A stretch of 64,000 nt of DNA. Origin: Brachionus plicatilis. Lineage: Eukaryota; Rotifera; Eurotatoria; Ploima; Brachionidae. Position numbers and translations under genes: made by a program. Every line of letters begins with the position of its first letter. The stretch's first letter is position 1. The notes under the pieces were generated by a model. That model was not told the DNA's origin. It worked only from the letters and a program-made list of their open reading frames with translations, and made no database searches. The stretch lies in contig QEOQ01000256.1 of NCBI GenBank assembly GCA_010279815.1, forward strand, positions 534,986 through 598,985, read 5' to 3'. Shown piece by piece: positions 54,001 to 64,000 of the stretch.

Positions 54001-56779
54001 TACGTCAAAATAAAATTTTACTTTTTCAAATAATTCAAAATTTAGTAAACTTTATGTTTATTTAAGAATATTATGTTATCATTTAGAATATAATGTCATC
54101 ATGTTTGATAACAAAATATGTTATCAGCTGTTTTATTTATTTATTTATTTAATTCAATTAAAAAAATAAATAAATCAAAATAAATCCTAGTTTAGTTAAA
54201 TAAACCTGTAAAAATTTGAGTTTTACAGCAAAATTTTTCTAAGAGTAAATTATTTTCTACTTTAATCCTTTAAAATAATTAACATCGAGATTAATTCTGA
54301 TTTCTATCTTTTATCGATTATGATCTATTTTTCATTTTTCAGACTCGAAGTCAAATAATTATTAATAAGAATATTTAAAAAAATAAAACCTTATTTTAAA
54401 TTTTGATAAAAATTAGTCTTGTTTTAACGATTTTTTTCTCTTTATACCTTTTTTAATTAAAAAAAACTAAACAATTTCTGTAGAAGTAAAAAAATAAATA
54501 TCACTCAATTTTATTTTCCTATGCACAAAGATACCTTCAGTTTAGTTAGTATAACTTAAAATTCTTATAAATGATTATATTGATAATAATACCCTAATTT
54601 TGTGACCTACGAGCACTAAATGGAGTCACAGCCGAGGGTCTCTAAGGACAATTTATGAGATTTGGGCAAGTTTTTTTTTAAAAGATTGGAATTTAAAATT
54701 TAACATATATATCTCTAAGGTATAGGGAATAATAATTCGAAAAAAAGAATGGGTCACTTATTGTTTAAATAAGAATGGTTAAATTTATTTTTTAAAATTT
54801 CGCAAAAATTTGTTTTAATATAAAAATTTAAGAAATGCTCATTTTCTCTTCTTTTATCGCTCTCTTAAATAACAATGAATAATCTTTTTTTCTCACAAAA
54901 AATTCAGAAAGATTTTTTTAAAAAATGTAATTTTCTAGTTTTAAAAAATATTTTCATCTCATTTTTAGTTATAATCAAATGTGTATAAGGATAAAAAATT
55001 AATTGCTTAAAACTAAAAAATTTAATAACACTTTAGTATGAAGATAATTTAAGTGGTCTTCCATAAAAAGATTCTAAAATCGAATATTTTTTATTTTCGA
55101 TTTCAGGTACGTCTTTTATTCGCCTAAAAAAATAAGGCTTTTTATCTTCAATTTTCCTAACACTCATTTAAAATTAAATCTATTACCTAATGCAAATACT
55201 TATAATAAAAAATAATACCGCCGTCATTACGGCTTTTTGAAAAATTATCAATATTACTGAAACCCAGCCTTTAACTTCCGGATATCCAGAAAATTTAAAA
55301 CAACCATTATTTGATTTTCATGAATAAAATTCAATAAAATAATCCATAATTGTTTTGATTTTTATTAAAAAAACACTTTTAATGAAAATCCCAAGGTATT
55401 TAAGTTAATATTTAATTTTTCTTTGACAAGGCAATGTGGTTTAGTGTACCATTTATCAATCAAAATATTCATTTACCAAAAGCAATAATCTCTTTCCTGT
55501 CAAAAGCCTTTCAAATTCTTTACATTTATTTTCAATCGATTTTAATTTTTTTCTTTTAAGCTTATGAAATTTTGTATTGATTTAATGTGTGGGAAGGAGA
55601 ATTAAGTTGGAAAATGACTCATGTTCCTAAAAAAATTTTTTTTTAAATTATAAAAAAAACTCAAGCTTTTCTGGTTTGTTAAATATAATTACTTATTTTA
55701 AAATACTATCTCTTTATGAATATTTTTCATTCGTTTTGCTGAAAAGATAGATGAAACAAGTAACTTAAATTCAAAGTTGTTTCAAAGACATAAAGCCAAG
55801 TCAAGTCTAGTGACGTTGAAAATACTTTAAAATGAATTTATTTTTAACTTTTGCGCAAGAGTGCTTATATTACTTATAAGCTCTTATAAGTTTAATTAAT
55901 TGTAAAATTTAGGTATAATAAAGTTAGAAAAGAAATGATGGGACACGATATTTGAAAGATAACTAATTTAATCATAATATCCTATCATTTCAAAGAACAT
56001 TCGTGTTAAATAAAAAAATTTTGATTTTATTTATAACAATTTCTCTAAATCTTTTGGTAGATTTTATCACAAATTTCCTTAAATATGGCCAAAAATAAAT
56101 TTCATTGTTGAAGAATGCATTGAATTTTTTAAATAAAAAGAAAGCAAATCAATGAGTTCATAAAAAATATAATTTAATTATTCTTTAAACATAAAAAAGG
56201 ATATCAAAGCCGTCTAATGACTCGGCTTTTAAAAATTTCATTATGAGAAGACATGACTCAATTATTTAAGGTTGTAAACAACATAGATAAATTTGAAAAA
56301 GGTGGCAAAAATTTTTTAAATTCAATTGACAGCTCGCCATTTTAGATATTGTATAGAAAAAGAAAAAGGCAACAAAGTGATGCATTTTTAATAAAGAAAG
56401 AGGAAATTTATGGGTAGTTTTTATAAAAGAACTTGCTAATGCATCTAATTACTAAAATTTAAAGATAGAGCTTTGAAATGTTACAACAATTTAAAGATCT
56501 GTGATTAAATTTAATTGTACATTTAAAAATTTTCTGATTTGAAAAATTTAATTTGATCAAAAATTTAACTTTGCCATTTTTTTTCACTAATAAAAGAAAA
56601 TAAAATTAAATTTGTTTAATTAAAATTTAAAAAAAAAAATTAAAAAATATAATCCTATTTATGTTCGAGAGGTATTTTTATTAGCATGAAAATTTTTTTA
56701 ATCAAAAATTAATTAAATTTGTATTCATGAACTAAATTTTGCATCTTTTATTGACCTTATGAAATTTACAGTAAACAAA
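51023..56779. other. Gene-free, repeat-rich stretch
   Basis: A segment at 51240-51350 (GACAACTTGTCAGAAATTTT, CTAGAGGTAGA) recurs diverged at 51598-51685. A copy of the TTCAAGGTTAATCAACAGGC block lies at 52253. A decayed coding-like remnant (RELQKVQQNYFGCSYF, stops after) lies near 53490-53585. A copy of the 46919 repeat lies at 56200-56383. Nothing else is supported. Confidence 0.45.
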
Positions 56780-57060
56780 ATGGTCATAATAGCAAAGAAT
56801 TTCCTATAACCGCAGATGTGGCTTATGACTCAGTAATTCGTGCATTATTGCTGATTATTAATTAATGATAACGCAATAAGAAATAAAACAAATAATTAAT
56901 ATTCCCTTTTTTTGCTGACGATATTGTGACTTTTTTGTTTATAAGAAACTGAGTAATCTAGAAAATGAGATTTATAAATACCTAGATAAAATAAGAACTC
57001 TGGCTTTTCAAGCCGAATATGAATATCAGTTGAACAAACGTCTTAATAAAATATAAAAGA
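56780..57060 (+). pseudogene. Decayed non-LTR reverse transcriptase
   Basis: Degenerate plus-strand blocks: SKEFPITADVAYDSVIRALL resembles the PI.AGVPQGSVLGPLLF motif, then after a stop comes FFADDIVTF with the catalytic ADD, and after a frameshift LENEIYKYLDKIRTLAF. The order and spacing fit RT. Heavily mutated and inactive. Confidence 0.55.
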
Positions 57061-59756
57061 GAAAATGCTGATCTAAACCGAAGAATCGATTGAGACAAAA
57101 TCAAAAGATAATAAGAACTTAAATTAAATAAATTTTAATTCAATGAAAGCTAAAATTCCACAGACAAATAAATAAAAAAGTTTATTTGTCAAAAAAAATT
57201 CAAATCTTTATTTTAAATTTTCAAGATTTTAATTTTAGAGTTTTAAATTTCTCTAAAAAAATTCAAGCTTAAGTTTTTCAAAAGAAAAAGAATATTAAAA
57301 TAATTTTTTAAATCAAATTTCATCCCAAAAAGTCGTATTTAAATCAATTAAATTATATGAAAATACCTAAGTTTGATATTGAAAATTAGTTTATTTTACA
57401 TTAACAGATGAAGTCAACGAACGTTTTAATTCAAAGCTAAATTTAAATAAGTTTTTTCAAACAAAAAATGGGATCTAAAAAGTAAAACTTAAGGAAATCT
57501 CTTCAAATCTGTATTTATATCTATTTTAAATATATCATTGTGTAATGGCCATCTAAATATCTATTCTTTTTTACCTAAACCATTAAATTCAATTTTACAT
57601 AATTAATTTCTTACTTTTTATATTTAATTTCAGCTGAGGTAGAAAAAAACATAAAAAGAGTTTAAACATAAATTATATAAAAAAATTAATTAAAAAGTTA
57701 AAATGAGACAAAATTTTGACTGAATTTAATTTAAGGATTGTTTAAAGAAATAGTCAAAACCCTCCAGTTGAAAAAAATTATAAGTTTTTTAGAAAAATTA
57801 ATTTCAATTTTAATTTTTCAACTACTAATGATAAAAAATGTGTTAAAATACCCTTAAATTTACAAAAAAGTTTATTCGTCTAGTTGCACAAAAGATTTTA
57901 ATTTTGCTTTTTGTCTTTAATTTTAAATTGATTATATGTTTTTTTAAACTAAAACATTTTTATTAAACTAAAATATTAAAAAAAATTGGATTTTGAATAA
58001 ATATTTTTATCTTTTTATAAAATTGGTTATATGTTTTTTTTCATCAATTAAATCAATAATGATGTATTTTCTTTATTTATGTTTTTTTATATGTTTCGTT
58101 CTACCTGATCTTCAATTTCTGCTATCTCTTTTCTATTAATATATTCTGCCCATCTATTTTAAATTAAAAAGAATATTAAAATAAATAATTGAGCATTTAG
58201 CACATTTAATTACTCATTTCAATTTATTTAATTTATCTATTCTTATTAACATTATATTTCAACTTATTTGACTTTTACTTCATGAGTACTTCTTGAATTT
58301 TAATTTAAAACCTAAAAATGTTGACCATAAATTTCATCAGTAACTTTAAACAAAAATAACATGGTTAGATTATGATATGTGATATCAAGATATTTGATTA
58401 ACTAAAATAAAAATTTAGTAAAAAATTAGAAAACTATTTTTAGTTTTTCTTAAGATGAACTAAAATAAAATTCAAACATTTGGTAAATTCTCACCTAAAA
58501 TACTTAATAATTAATCAATGTAAATTTTTGTTATTTCTTGTTATAAAATATCAGACTAAACATTTTTGTTGTCGAACAATTCCAAAAAAAAATTTATTTC
58601 TTTTTACAAATTTTAATTTTGCTGGTGCTGACTTATTAATTAATTAAAATAAATAACAATTGATTTTTTTGAATATTCTTTATTTTAACATGACGCAAAA
58701 ATATGAAATAAAGAATTATTAGTATAATAAGTACCTTCATTGTTCTCAGACTTGATTTTAACAGATTAAAAATTAGATTTTCATCAAAAATTTAATTAAA
58801 TATGTCGATTCAATGAACCTTTTTTCATCATTATTTCCCTTCTCAATATTTAACTATCATATCCGAATAAAATAAATTTGTGCTATTTCAATCTCAAAGA
58901 GTTAAAACTAAGCTTCCATAAGTCACATAGTTATTTGTGATGAACTCAACTTTATTAAATAATTTAGCTTATTATTAGAAAAAAAATTAAAAAGGCGATT
59001 AGAACGTGTTTGCTTGAAAATTTAATTATTATTTAAATTAAAATATATTTGTGAAAAACAAACTTTTAAGTCTTATCAATTAATAAATTTTCTTTTCCAT
59101 ACAAAATCCATATATAATGTATTTTCAAAATTCTAGGGTTTAGATTTTATAAGGAAATCTTTGATAAGCATTGAATCTAGAATGAAACCAAATTTACTAA
59201 ATTAAATTTTGTATTTTGCCTAAATAAGCGAAAAAAAAATGATTCTCTAAAAAAAATTGTCCACTTTCAGCAAATATTAATAGCTGTTTAATTTGAAAAA
59301 ATACAAATGAAAAATTCTATTTTATTTAAAATTCCCCAATGTATATTTTAATTTAAAAAAAAAAAAAACTAATTGTTCCTTATGATAGTTCTTCAATTGC
59401 CTAAGCAGTCATTTGAGCTTAATGATTTTCAATTATCAGTTAAATTTAATCAAAAATAATTTCAAAAATGGATGACAGAGTTAAATGTAAAGAGAATAAA
59501 CCAGAAAAATCCCAAAGCATTTTTGTTGTTTAACAAAATGCAAACCTCACCAACTTCAATAAAAGTATTTGATATGACAGGCTTGATATTAATGCAAAGG
59601 TTTATGTTTTTTAGGGCTCAATAGAAACTAATTTGGTCCTAAATACGCATGATCGACTTAGCAAAATAGATTTCTGCTTCAAAGCCTAATCTTTTGTTCA
59701 ATCAAATTAAATCTCTATCGTATGATATAATTAGCTTTTGTTCAATAAACATCTCC
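57061..59756. repeat. Gene-free stretch with dispersed repeat copy
   Basis: 57690-58110 is the second copy of the repeat at 42540-43500. The rest is AT-rich with nothing supported. Confidence 0.45.
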
Positions 59757-59764
59757 TATATAAG
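59757..59764 (+). promoter_or_regulatory. TATA box of the Q/N/G/L-rich gene
   Basis: TATATAAG about 70 bases upstream of the ATG at 59833, placing a start site near 59790. A short upstream frame (MKITKV-stop) begins at 59778 and would be in or next to the leader. Confidence 0.5.
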
Positions 59765-59832
59765 AAAGTACACTCTAATGAAAATAACCAAAGTTTAAAA
59801 TTTATAAAATTTTTTACTTATTTTTAAAAAAA

Positions 59833-60504
59833 ATGCGCTTTTTTTCCTCAAATTCTTCGAATGGTTCCTCAAATTTGGCAAATCTTGGTTCAAACCAACA
59901 AATTCTGTTGAACCAATCTCAGGGTATGGGTGGCATGGGTGGCATGGGTGGCACGGGTGGCCAAATTCGATCTCTTGGCTTGTCCTCATCAACTCCTTAT
60001 TCCCAACTAGCCGCACAAGGCCTGTCAAATGGAATAAATGCCCAACAACTCCTAGCTCAGCAGTTGCCTCAATTTCCAAGCAATCAGCAGTTTTTGACCA
60101 ACGGAATGTCAGGTCTAAATGGCCTAAATTCAAACCAACTTGGCCAGATGGGAGGACAACAGCAAGCTTTTTCCAATCAAATTCAAAATCAGCTGCTAAA
60201 TCAGCTTCAAAACCAAGTGGGAAGCGGCCAGATTGGTCTGGGCTTGCAAGGCCTGTCTGGCCTTAATTCGAACCAACCAGGCCAGCAACAGATCGGACTT
60301 AACCAACTGAATCAAGGAATCAATCAAGCACAGTTTTCTCAGCTTCAGGGTTTAAATGGTCTCTCGTTGAATCAATTAGCCGGCCTTAATGGTCAACTAG
60401 CAGGAGTCAATTTAGCTCAATTAAATGGTCTTGGTTCAAATCAACTGGGCCAATTGGCACAGCACAATGTAGCCCAAAGTCCTAATCAAAGAGTCTTTTT
60501 TTAA
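59833..60504 (+). CDS. Gln/Asn/Gly/Leu-rich low-complexity protein, single exon
   Basis: 223 codons from ATG to TAA with no intron. It opens MRFFSSNSSNGSSN, then a GMGGMGGMGGTGGQ tract. From about residue 60 it consists of loose repeats around GLNGLxSNQLGQ, NQLLNQLQNQ and LNGLSLNQLAGLNGQLA. There are almost no charged residues and no Cys. The N-terminus is not a convincing signal peptide, although the frame is open upstream into a hydrophobic KFIKIFYLFLKK stretch. No family is recognised. Composition suggests a self-associating, prion-like, structural or matrix protein; that is inference. A TATA box (59757) and an AATAAA (60541) frame it, which favours a real transcribed gene. Its coding composition is far from the AT-rich background. 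Confidence 0.7.
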   Translation: MRFFSSNSSNGSSNLANLGSNQQILLNQSQGMGGMGGMGGTGGQIRSLGLSSSTPYSQLAAQGLSNGINAQQLLAQQLPQFPSNQQFLTNGMSGLNGLNSNQLGQMGGQQQAFSNQIQNQLLNQLQNQVGSGQIGLGLQGLSGLNSNQPGQQQIGLNQLNQGINQAQFSQLQGLNGLSLNQLAGLNGQLAGVNLAQLNGLGSNQLGQLAQHNVAQSPNQRVFF

Positions 60505-60540
60505 TTTTTTTTTAAATTTTGTAATTTGTTTCTAAAACAA

Positions 60541-60546
60541 AATAAA
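60541..60546 (+). promoter_or_regulatory. Poly(A) signal of the Q/N/G/L-rich gene
   Basis: AATAAA 37 bases after the stop codon, with a T-rich stretch after it. Confidence 0.5.
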
Positions 60547-62822
60547 TTTTTTTTAAACTTTTTCGCTTGGTTTAATTTGTTTTAATCACAAAAATTAATA
60601 TTGATAGATTTGCTCAAGGTTGATAGAACAAAATAATTGTGCATTAATTTTTCTATTATTTAGTTTTATAGATCAATCAAAAAATTTTGATATTTGGATT
60701 TTATTTTTTATTTTAAGAAGAAAAAAATATATAACCCAATTAATAATTTATAAAATTAAATAAAATGTTATATTTAAGAGTTTAATTTGCTAAAAATTTT
60801 ATAAAATATAAATATAAACAAAGCAAATAATTTTTTTTAAATTTTTATTTGCTTTTTACTAAGATAATTCAGAAAAAAAAATTTTTTTCGAGCTTTGATT
60901 TTTTTCTGTTTAGTAAAATAATTTTGAAACTGAAATAATATAATTTTTGACTGATTAACTAAAAAATGAGTTTACTTTGAACTATTTAAATTTTAAAATA
61001 TTTATTTTTTGAATCTGAAATTTAAATTTATTTTAAATTAAAGATATTTTCATTACTCTTTGTCAAATGTCGATTATAAAGTTTTCCACAACTACTATAA
61101 AATTAACTGTGAATGACTGGCAGACCTTTCCTACAAAGTCTTTTCTGATAAGTCATATCAAGCAATTTTAAATAAATGAAATAACGCAATTAATTTTTAA
61201 AATTAAAATTCTTTAAATTTTGCTGCACTTTGTAGCATCAATAGAATAAGTTTTTTTCGAATGTTTGATCATTAGAACACAAGTTATTTCTTTTTTGATT
61301 TTTCTTTTTTGTTTGGCAGAGGAAACTTGGGAGTTTTATCAAAAATTATTCAGCGCTTCCATTGTTAATGGTTTGATCTATATACTTCTTATCACAGTAG
61401 ATGAATTTTTTGATAATTAATTAAAGTTTTCTTTTTCAATTTTGATTTTGCTTTGTTCATCAATAGTAAGACAATAATAGGTTCGGTAAGTATTGGATAA
61501 CTCTTATGAAAAAAATTAATTTGCATTCAAAAAAATTAACATGCCAATTATTTTGTGATACGAAACATGTCATAAAAATCTTTATTTATGACTTTTAAAA
61601 ATTATTTGAGGTTAGAGTGATTGATAAACATTGTGATTTTCCATTTAAAAAATAAATATTCTTGTCAATAATATGTTTTTTTTTTCTACAAGACTATTTT
61701 GTGACAAACATTCTTTTAAAGAATATCTAAAGACTTTCGCTTAAATTATTGTCAAAAATGAAATTTTTGTTCTTTGCATTCAGCGTAAGCCCATAATCTT
61801 GTTTTAATAGAGATCATTTAGAATCTTAAGTATTATAATATATTATTTTATATTTAAAGTCTCTTTTATATAAATTAGTGTTAGGGTTAACAAGAATTTT
61901 TATTAATTTAATTTAAAACAATTATTTTTTCTTGAAAAACTCAATAATAAATAAAATTTAAAAAGCAGCCTATTAAAATATTAAAAAAAAAGAAAATAAT
62001 TTATAAGCCTTTGTATTTGATTTTTTCTAAATTTTAAAGTATGGTTTTTTTAATTTTAATTTATTCTATAGTGTAAGAGAGTAAGAGAGTAAAATAAATT
62101 TATTCTAAAAAAATTTATTTTAATTATCAGTTAAACTAAAACAAATTAATAATTCTATCATAAATGATTTAAAATGGTATGAGTTTAATGCTCCTACACG
62201 CTACGCATTTTATTTGACATTTAATAAAAAGTTTTATTTATTTTCTGATCAAAATTTAAAATTTTATTTTCATGATTTTCATAAATAAATTTGGTGTCTA
62301 TTTTTTTCTTTATTTTTCTTAAATAGCTATATTGCATATCTCTAAACACTCAACTCTTTCTGTTTTCACAATTTATTTTAAATTGCTACAAGAACTTTCT
62401 GAATGAAAAAAATAAAGTTTTTTTTTTTAAATTAAAAAATACAACAAAGTAAGATCCAGTTCTTAAGAAATTCAACAATCTTTATTTTTTTTAAATATTG
62501 AAAAGCCACAGCTGTTTTAAATCTTAGAAAAAATACTGCATGATTTTGATGAAATGTAATTCAAAATAATAGAAAAAGTTAGATACAAGTAATGATAATT
62601 AAAAAAAATTTTTTTTTAAATTATTAATTAATATCCAGTGGATAAAATAATTTCTGTTTTTTTATTTTAATTAGGTACGCATGATTGATTTTCACGTTGC
62701 ACCCGGAATATAACACGAAATTATGATTTATTAAATTTTGTGAACTATCATGCCACAATTTAAAAATTCCTAAAATAAGTATTATCATTTGGCTAATCAT
62801 TAAAACCTTAAAAGTAATATTA
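60547..62822. other. No gene seen
   Basis: AT-rich. No convincing frame, transposon end or RNA gene was recognised. Confidence 0.35.
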
Positions 62823-62897
62823 GTTGGGTTTACTCAGTCGGGAGAGTGTGAGACATTTAGTCTCTAAGGCTAAGGGTTCTAGCCCCTTAATCGGGCG
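62823..62897 (+). ncRNA. tRNA-like sequence (degenerate tRNA or SINE head)
   Basis: A box-like TTTACTCAGTCGGGAGAG, a partial anticodon arm (GAGA-CATTTAG-TCTC) and a perfect T arm (AAGGG-TTCTAGC-CCCTT) occur at tRNA spacing, and the B-box-like GGTTCTAGCCC is present. The loop carries A where tRNAs have the invariant U33, and the 5' and 3' acceptor strands do not pair, so a functional tRNA is unlikely. A tRNA pseudogene or SINE head retaining a pol III promoter fits better. Confidence 0.45.
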
Positions 62898-64000
62898 ATC
62901 TTTTTTCATCTGCCACTTTTAACTTTTAAAAAAAATTATCAATTTAGATATGAATTTACTCATTTGAGATAATTTTTTCATTAGTTTAATTGAACTTGAA
63001 AAATCAATCAATAAAACAATTTTGAAAAATTGAAATTTTGAAAATACATTTAAGAATTAGCCTAGACTTGTGTTTGTATCTTCTCTGTTCGAGTTATTTG
63101 GAAAAGAGCGCATTATAAGATAACAAGATAATTGAGTCAAGCTCCTTCTGGTTTAAGGCATGTTACCTGTGGCTATTTATTTTTTCTCACTGCCCCGAGA
63201 CTTAAGATATTTTTCCGAGAAATTAAATTTTTGATTAAATTGATCGAATTCAAATCAAAACCTAGTTTTATGATAACTTAATTAATTTTTTTTTCTATAA
63301 AAAAAAAGTATGAATTAAGTTTATAGAAAAATCTGAGTAAGTAAAATGGTCTAGCTCATTTTTGCTATTAAACATATCTTATCTGAGAGTTGACAAATTT
63401 TGACTAAAACTTAAAACACAAAGTATGCGTTTTGGTATCTTTTTGATTAAGTCAAAATTTATGAAATATTTAGATTAAGCTAATAACGTTTTGAAAATCA
63501 AACGATAATTTTAAATATAAATATTTATTTGGTAATAAAATTTTTTTGTAAAATAAAGAATTTAATTATTCATTTGATTAGGGCACGAAAAAAAACAGAT
63601 AGGTATTTACTTTGAGCTTGATTTTATGAAATGAGATCCCACACAAATCCATTTTAAGTCATCAAAATTAAAATTGGTTAAATTTGATTTTAGTTAGAAG
63701 CGTTTGGATCAAATAAACCTCGAGGGTCAAATGTGCCCAACGCGCGTTCTAGTCAAAAATATTTTCCAATTCTATTTTTATTAATTCTCAAAAAATTGAA
63801 TTGTTTAGTATAATCTTCTTTATCTCTTTAAGTAACTCGAGGCGATGTTGATATTGAAATTTGTTTACGTTATCCATTAGGCATTATCTTATTTTAGACC
63901 ATTTGATTCTTGAGACTAAAGATTTATATCTATTTTCTTCCAAAATAATTTTATTTCATATTTTTTTTAATATTATTTTTTAGAGATAAAATGATAAATT
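62898..64000. other. No gene seen
   Basis: AT-rich. A slightly GC-richer patch at 63715-63760 contains no recognised feature. If the tRNA-like unit is a SINE head, its body would lie at the start of this stretch. Confidence 0.35.

Overview
The window is AT-rich metazoan DNA. Coding exons are much richer in G+C than the introns and spacers around them. Three genes belong to animal families: a CEP350-type centrosome protein, a BOD1/Shg1 protein, and EGF repeats with a hedgehog-type Hint domain. A monogonont rotifer or another lophotrochozoan would fit, but the sequence does not fix the species. Introns run from 66 bp to about 9 kb. In my gene models 10 of 16 introns end in AAG rather than CAG or TAG.

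Layout. 1-4531 (minus): seven EGF-like repeats in three exons, then a Hint/Hog exon; their reading frames are compatible with one gene. 4532-7443: spacer with one hAT-like MITE nested in another. 7444-8540 (minus): a complete six-exon BOD1 homologue. 9225-13846: transposon cluster, with a decayed reverse transcriptase, a DDE transposase fragment inside a hAT-like element that splits an open frame, and fold-back MITEs.

14545-40982 (plus): a CEP350 homologue in eight exons. All phases agree and give 2,033 codons plus stop. It keeps the vertebrate block order but has no CAP-Gly domain. Its introns hold two tandem-repeat arrays broken by insertions, a 1.1-kb palindrome, a 344-bp assembly gap, and an antisense single-exon gene ending in Arg-Phe-Gly-stop.

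40983-64000: gene-poor. It holds a signal-peptide-like first exon, LTR and non-LTR retroelement remnants, a truncated CDC20/FZR1-type WD40 fragment, paired dispersed repeats, a TATA-driven single-exon Gln/Asn/Gly/Leu-rich gene at 59833-60504, and a tRNA-like pol III unit near 62.8 kb.

Transposon content is mostly short non-autonomous elements. Target-site duplications sort many of them: 8 bp (hAT-like, CAGAGTTG or CAGACTTG ends), about 9 bp (fold-back elements with GGCA-type ends, Mutator-like), and TA (Tc1/mariner-like, CAGT ends). No operon-like or CRISPR-like system is present. The best candidates for something undescribed are the EGF-Hint architecture, the CEP350 without CAP-Gly, the nested RFG-ending gene, the Q/N/G/L-rich gene, and the AAG acceptor preference.
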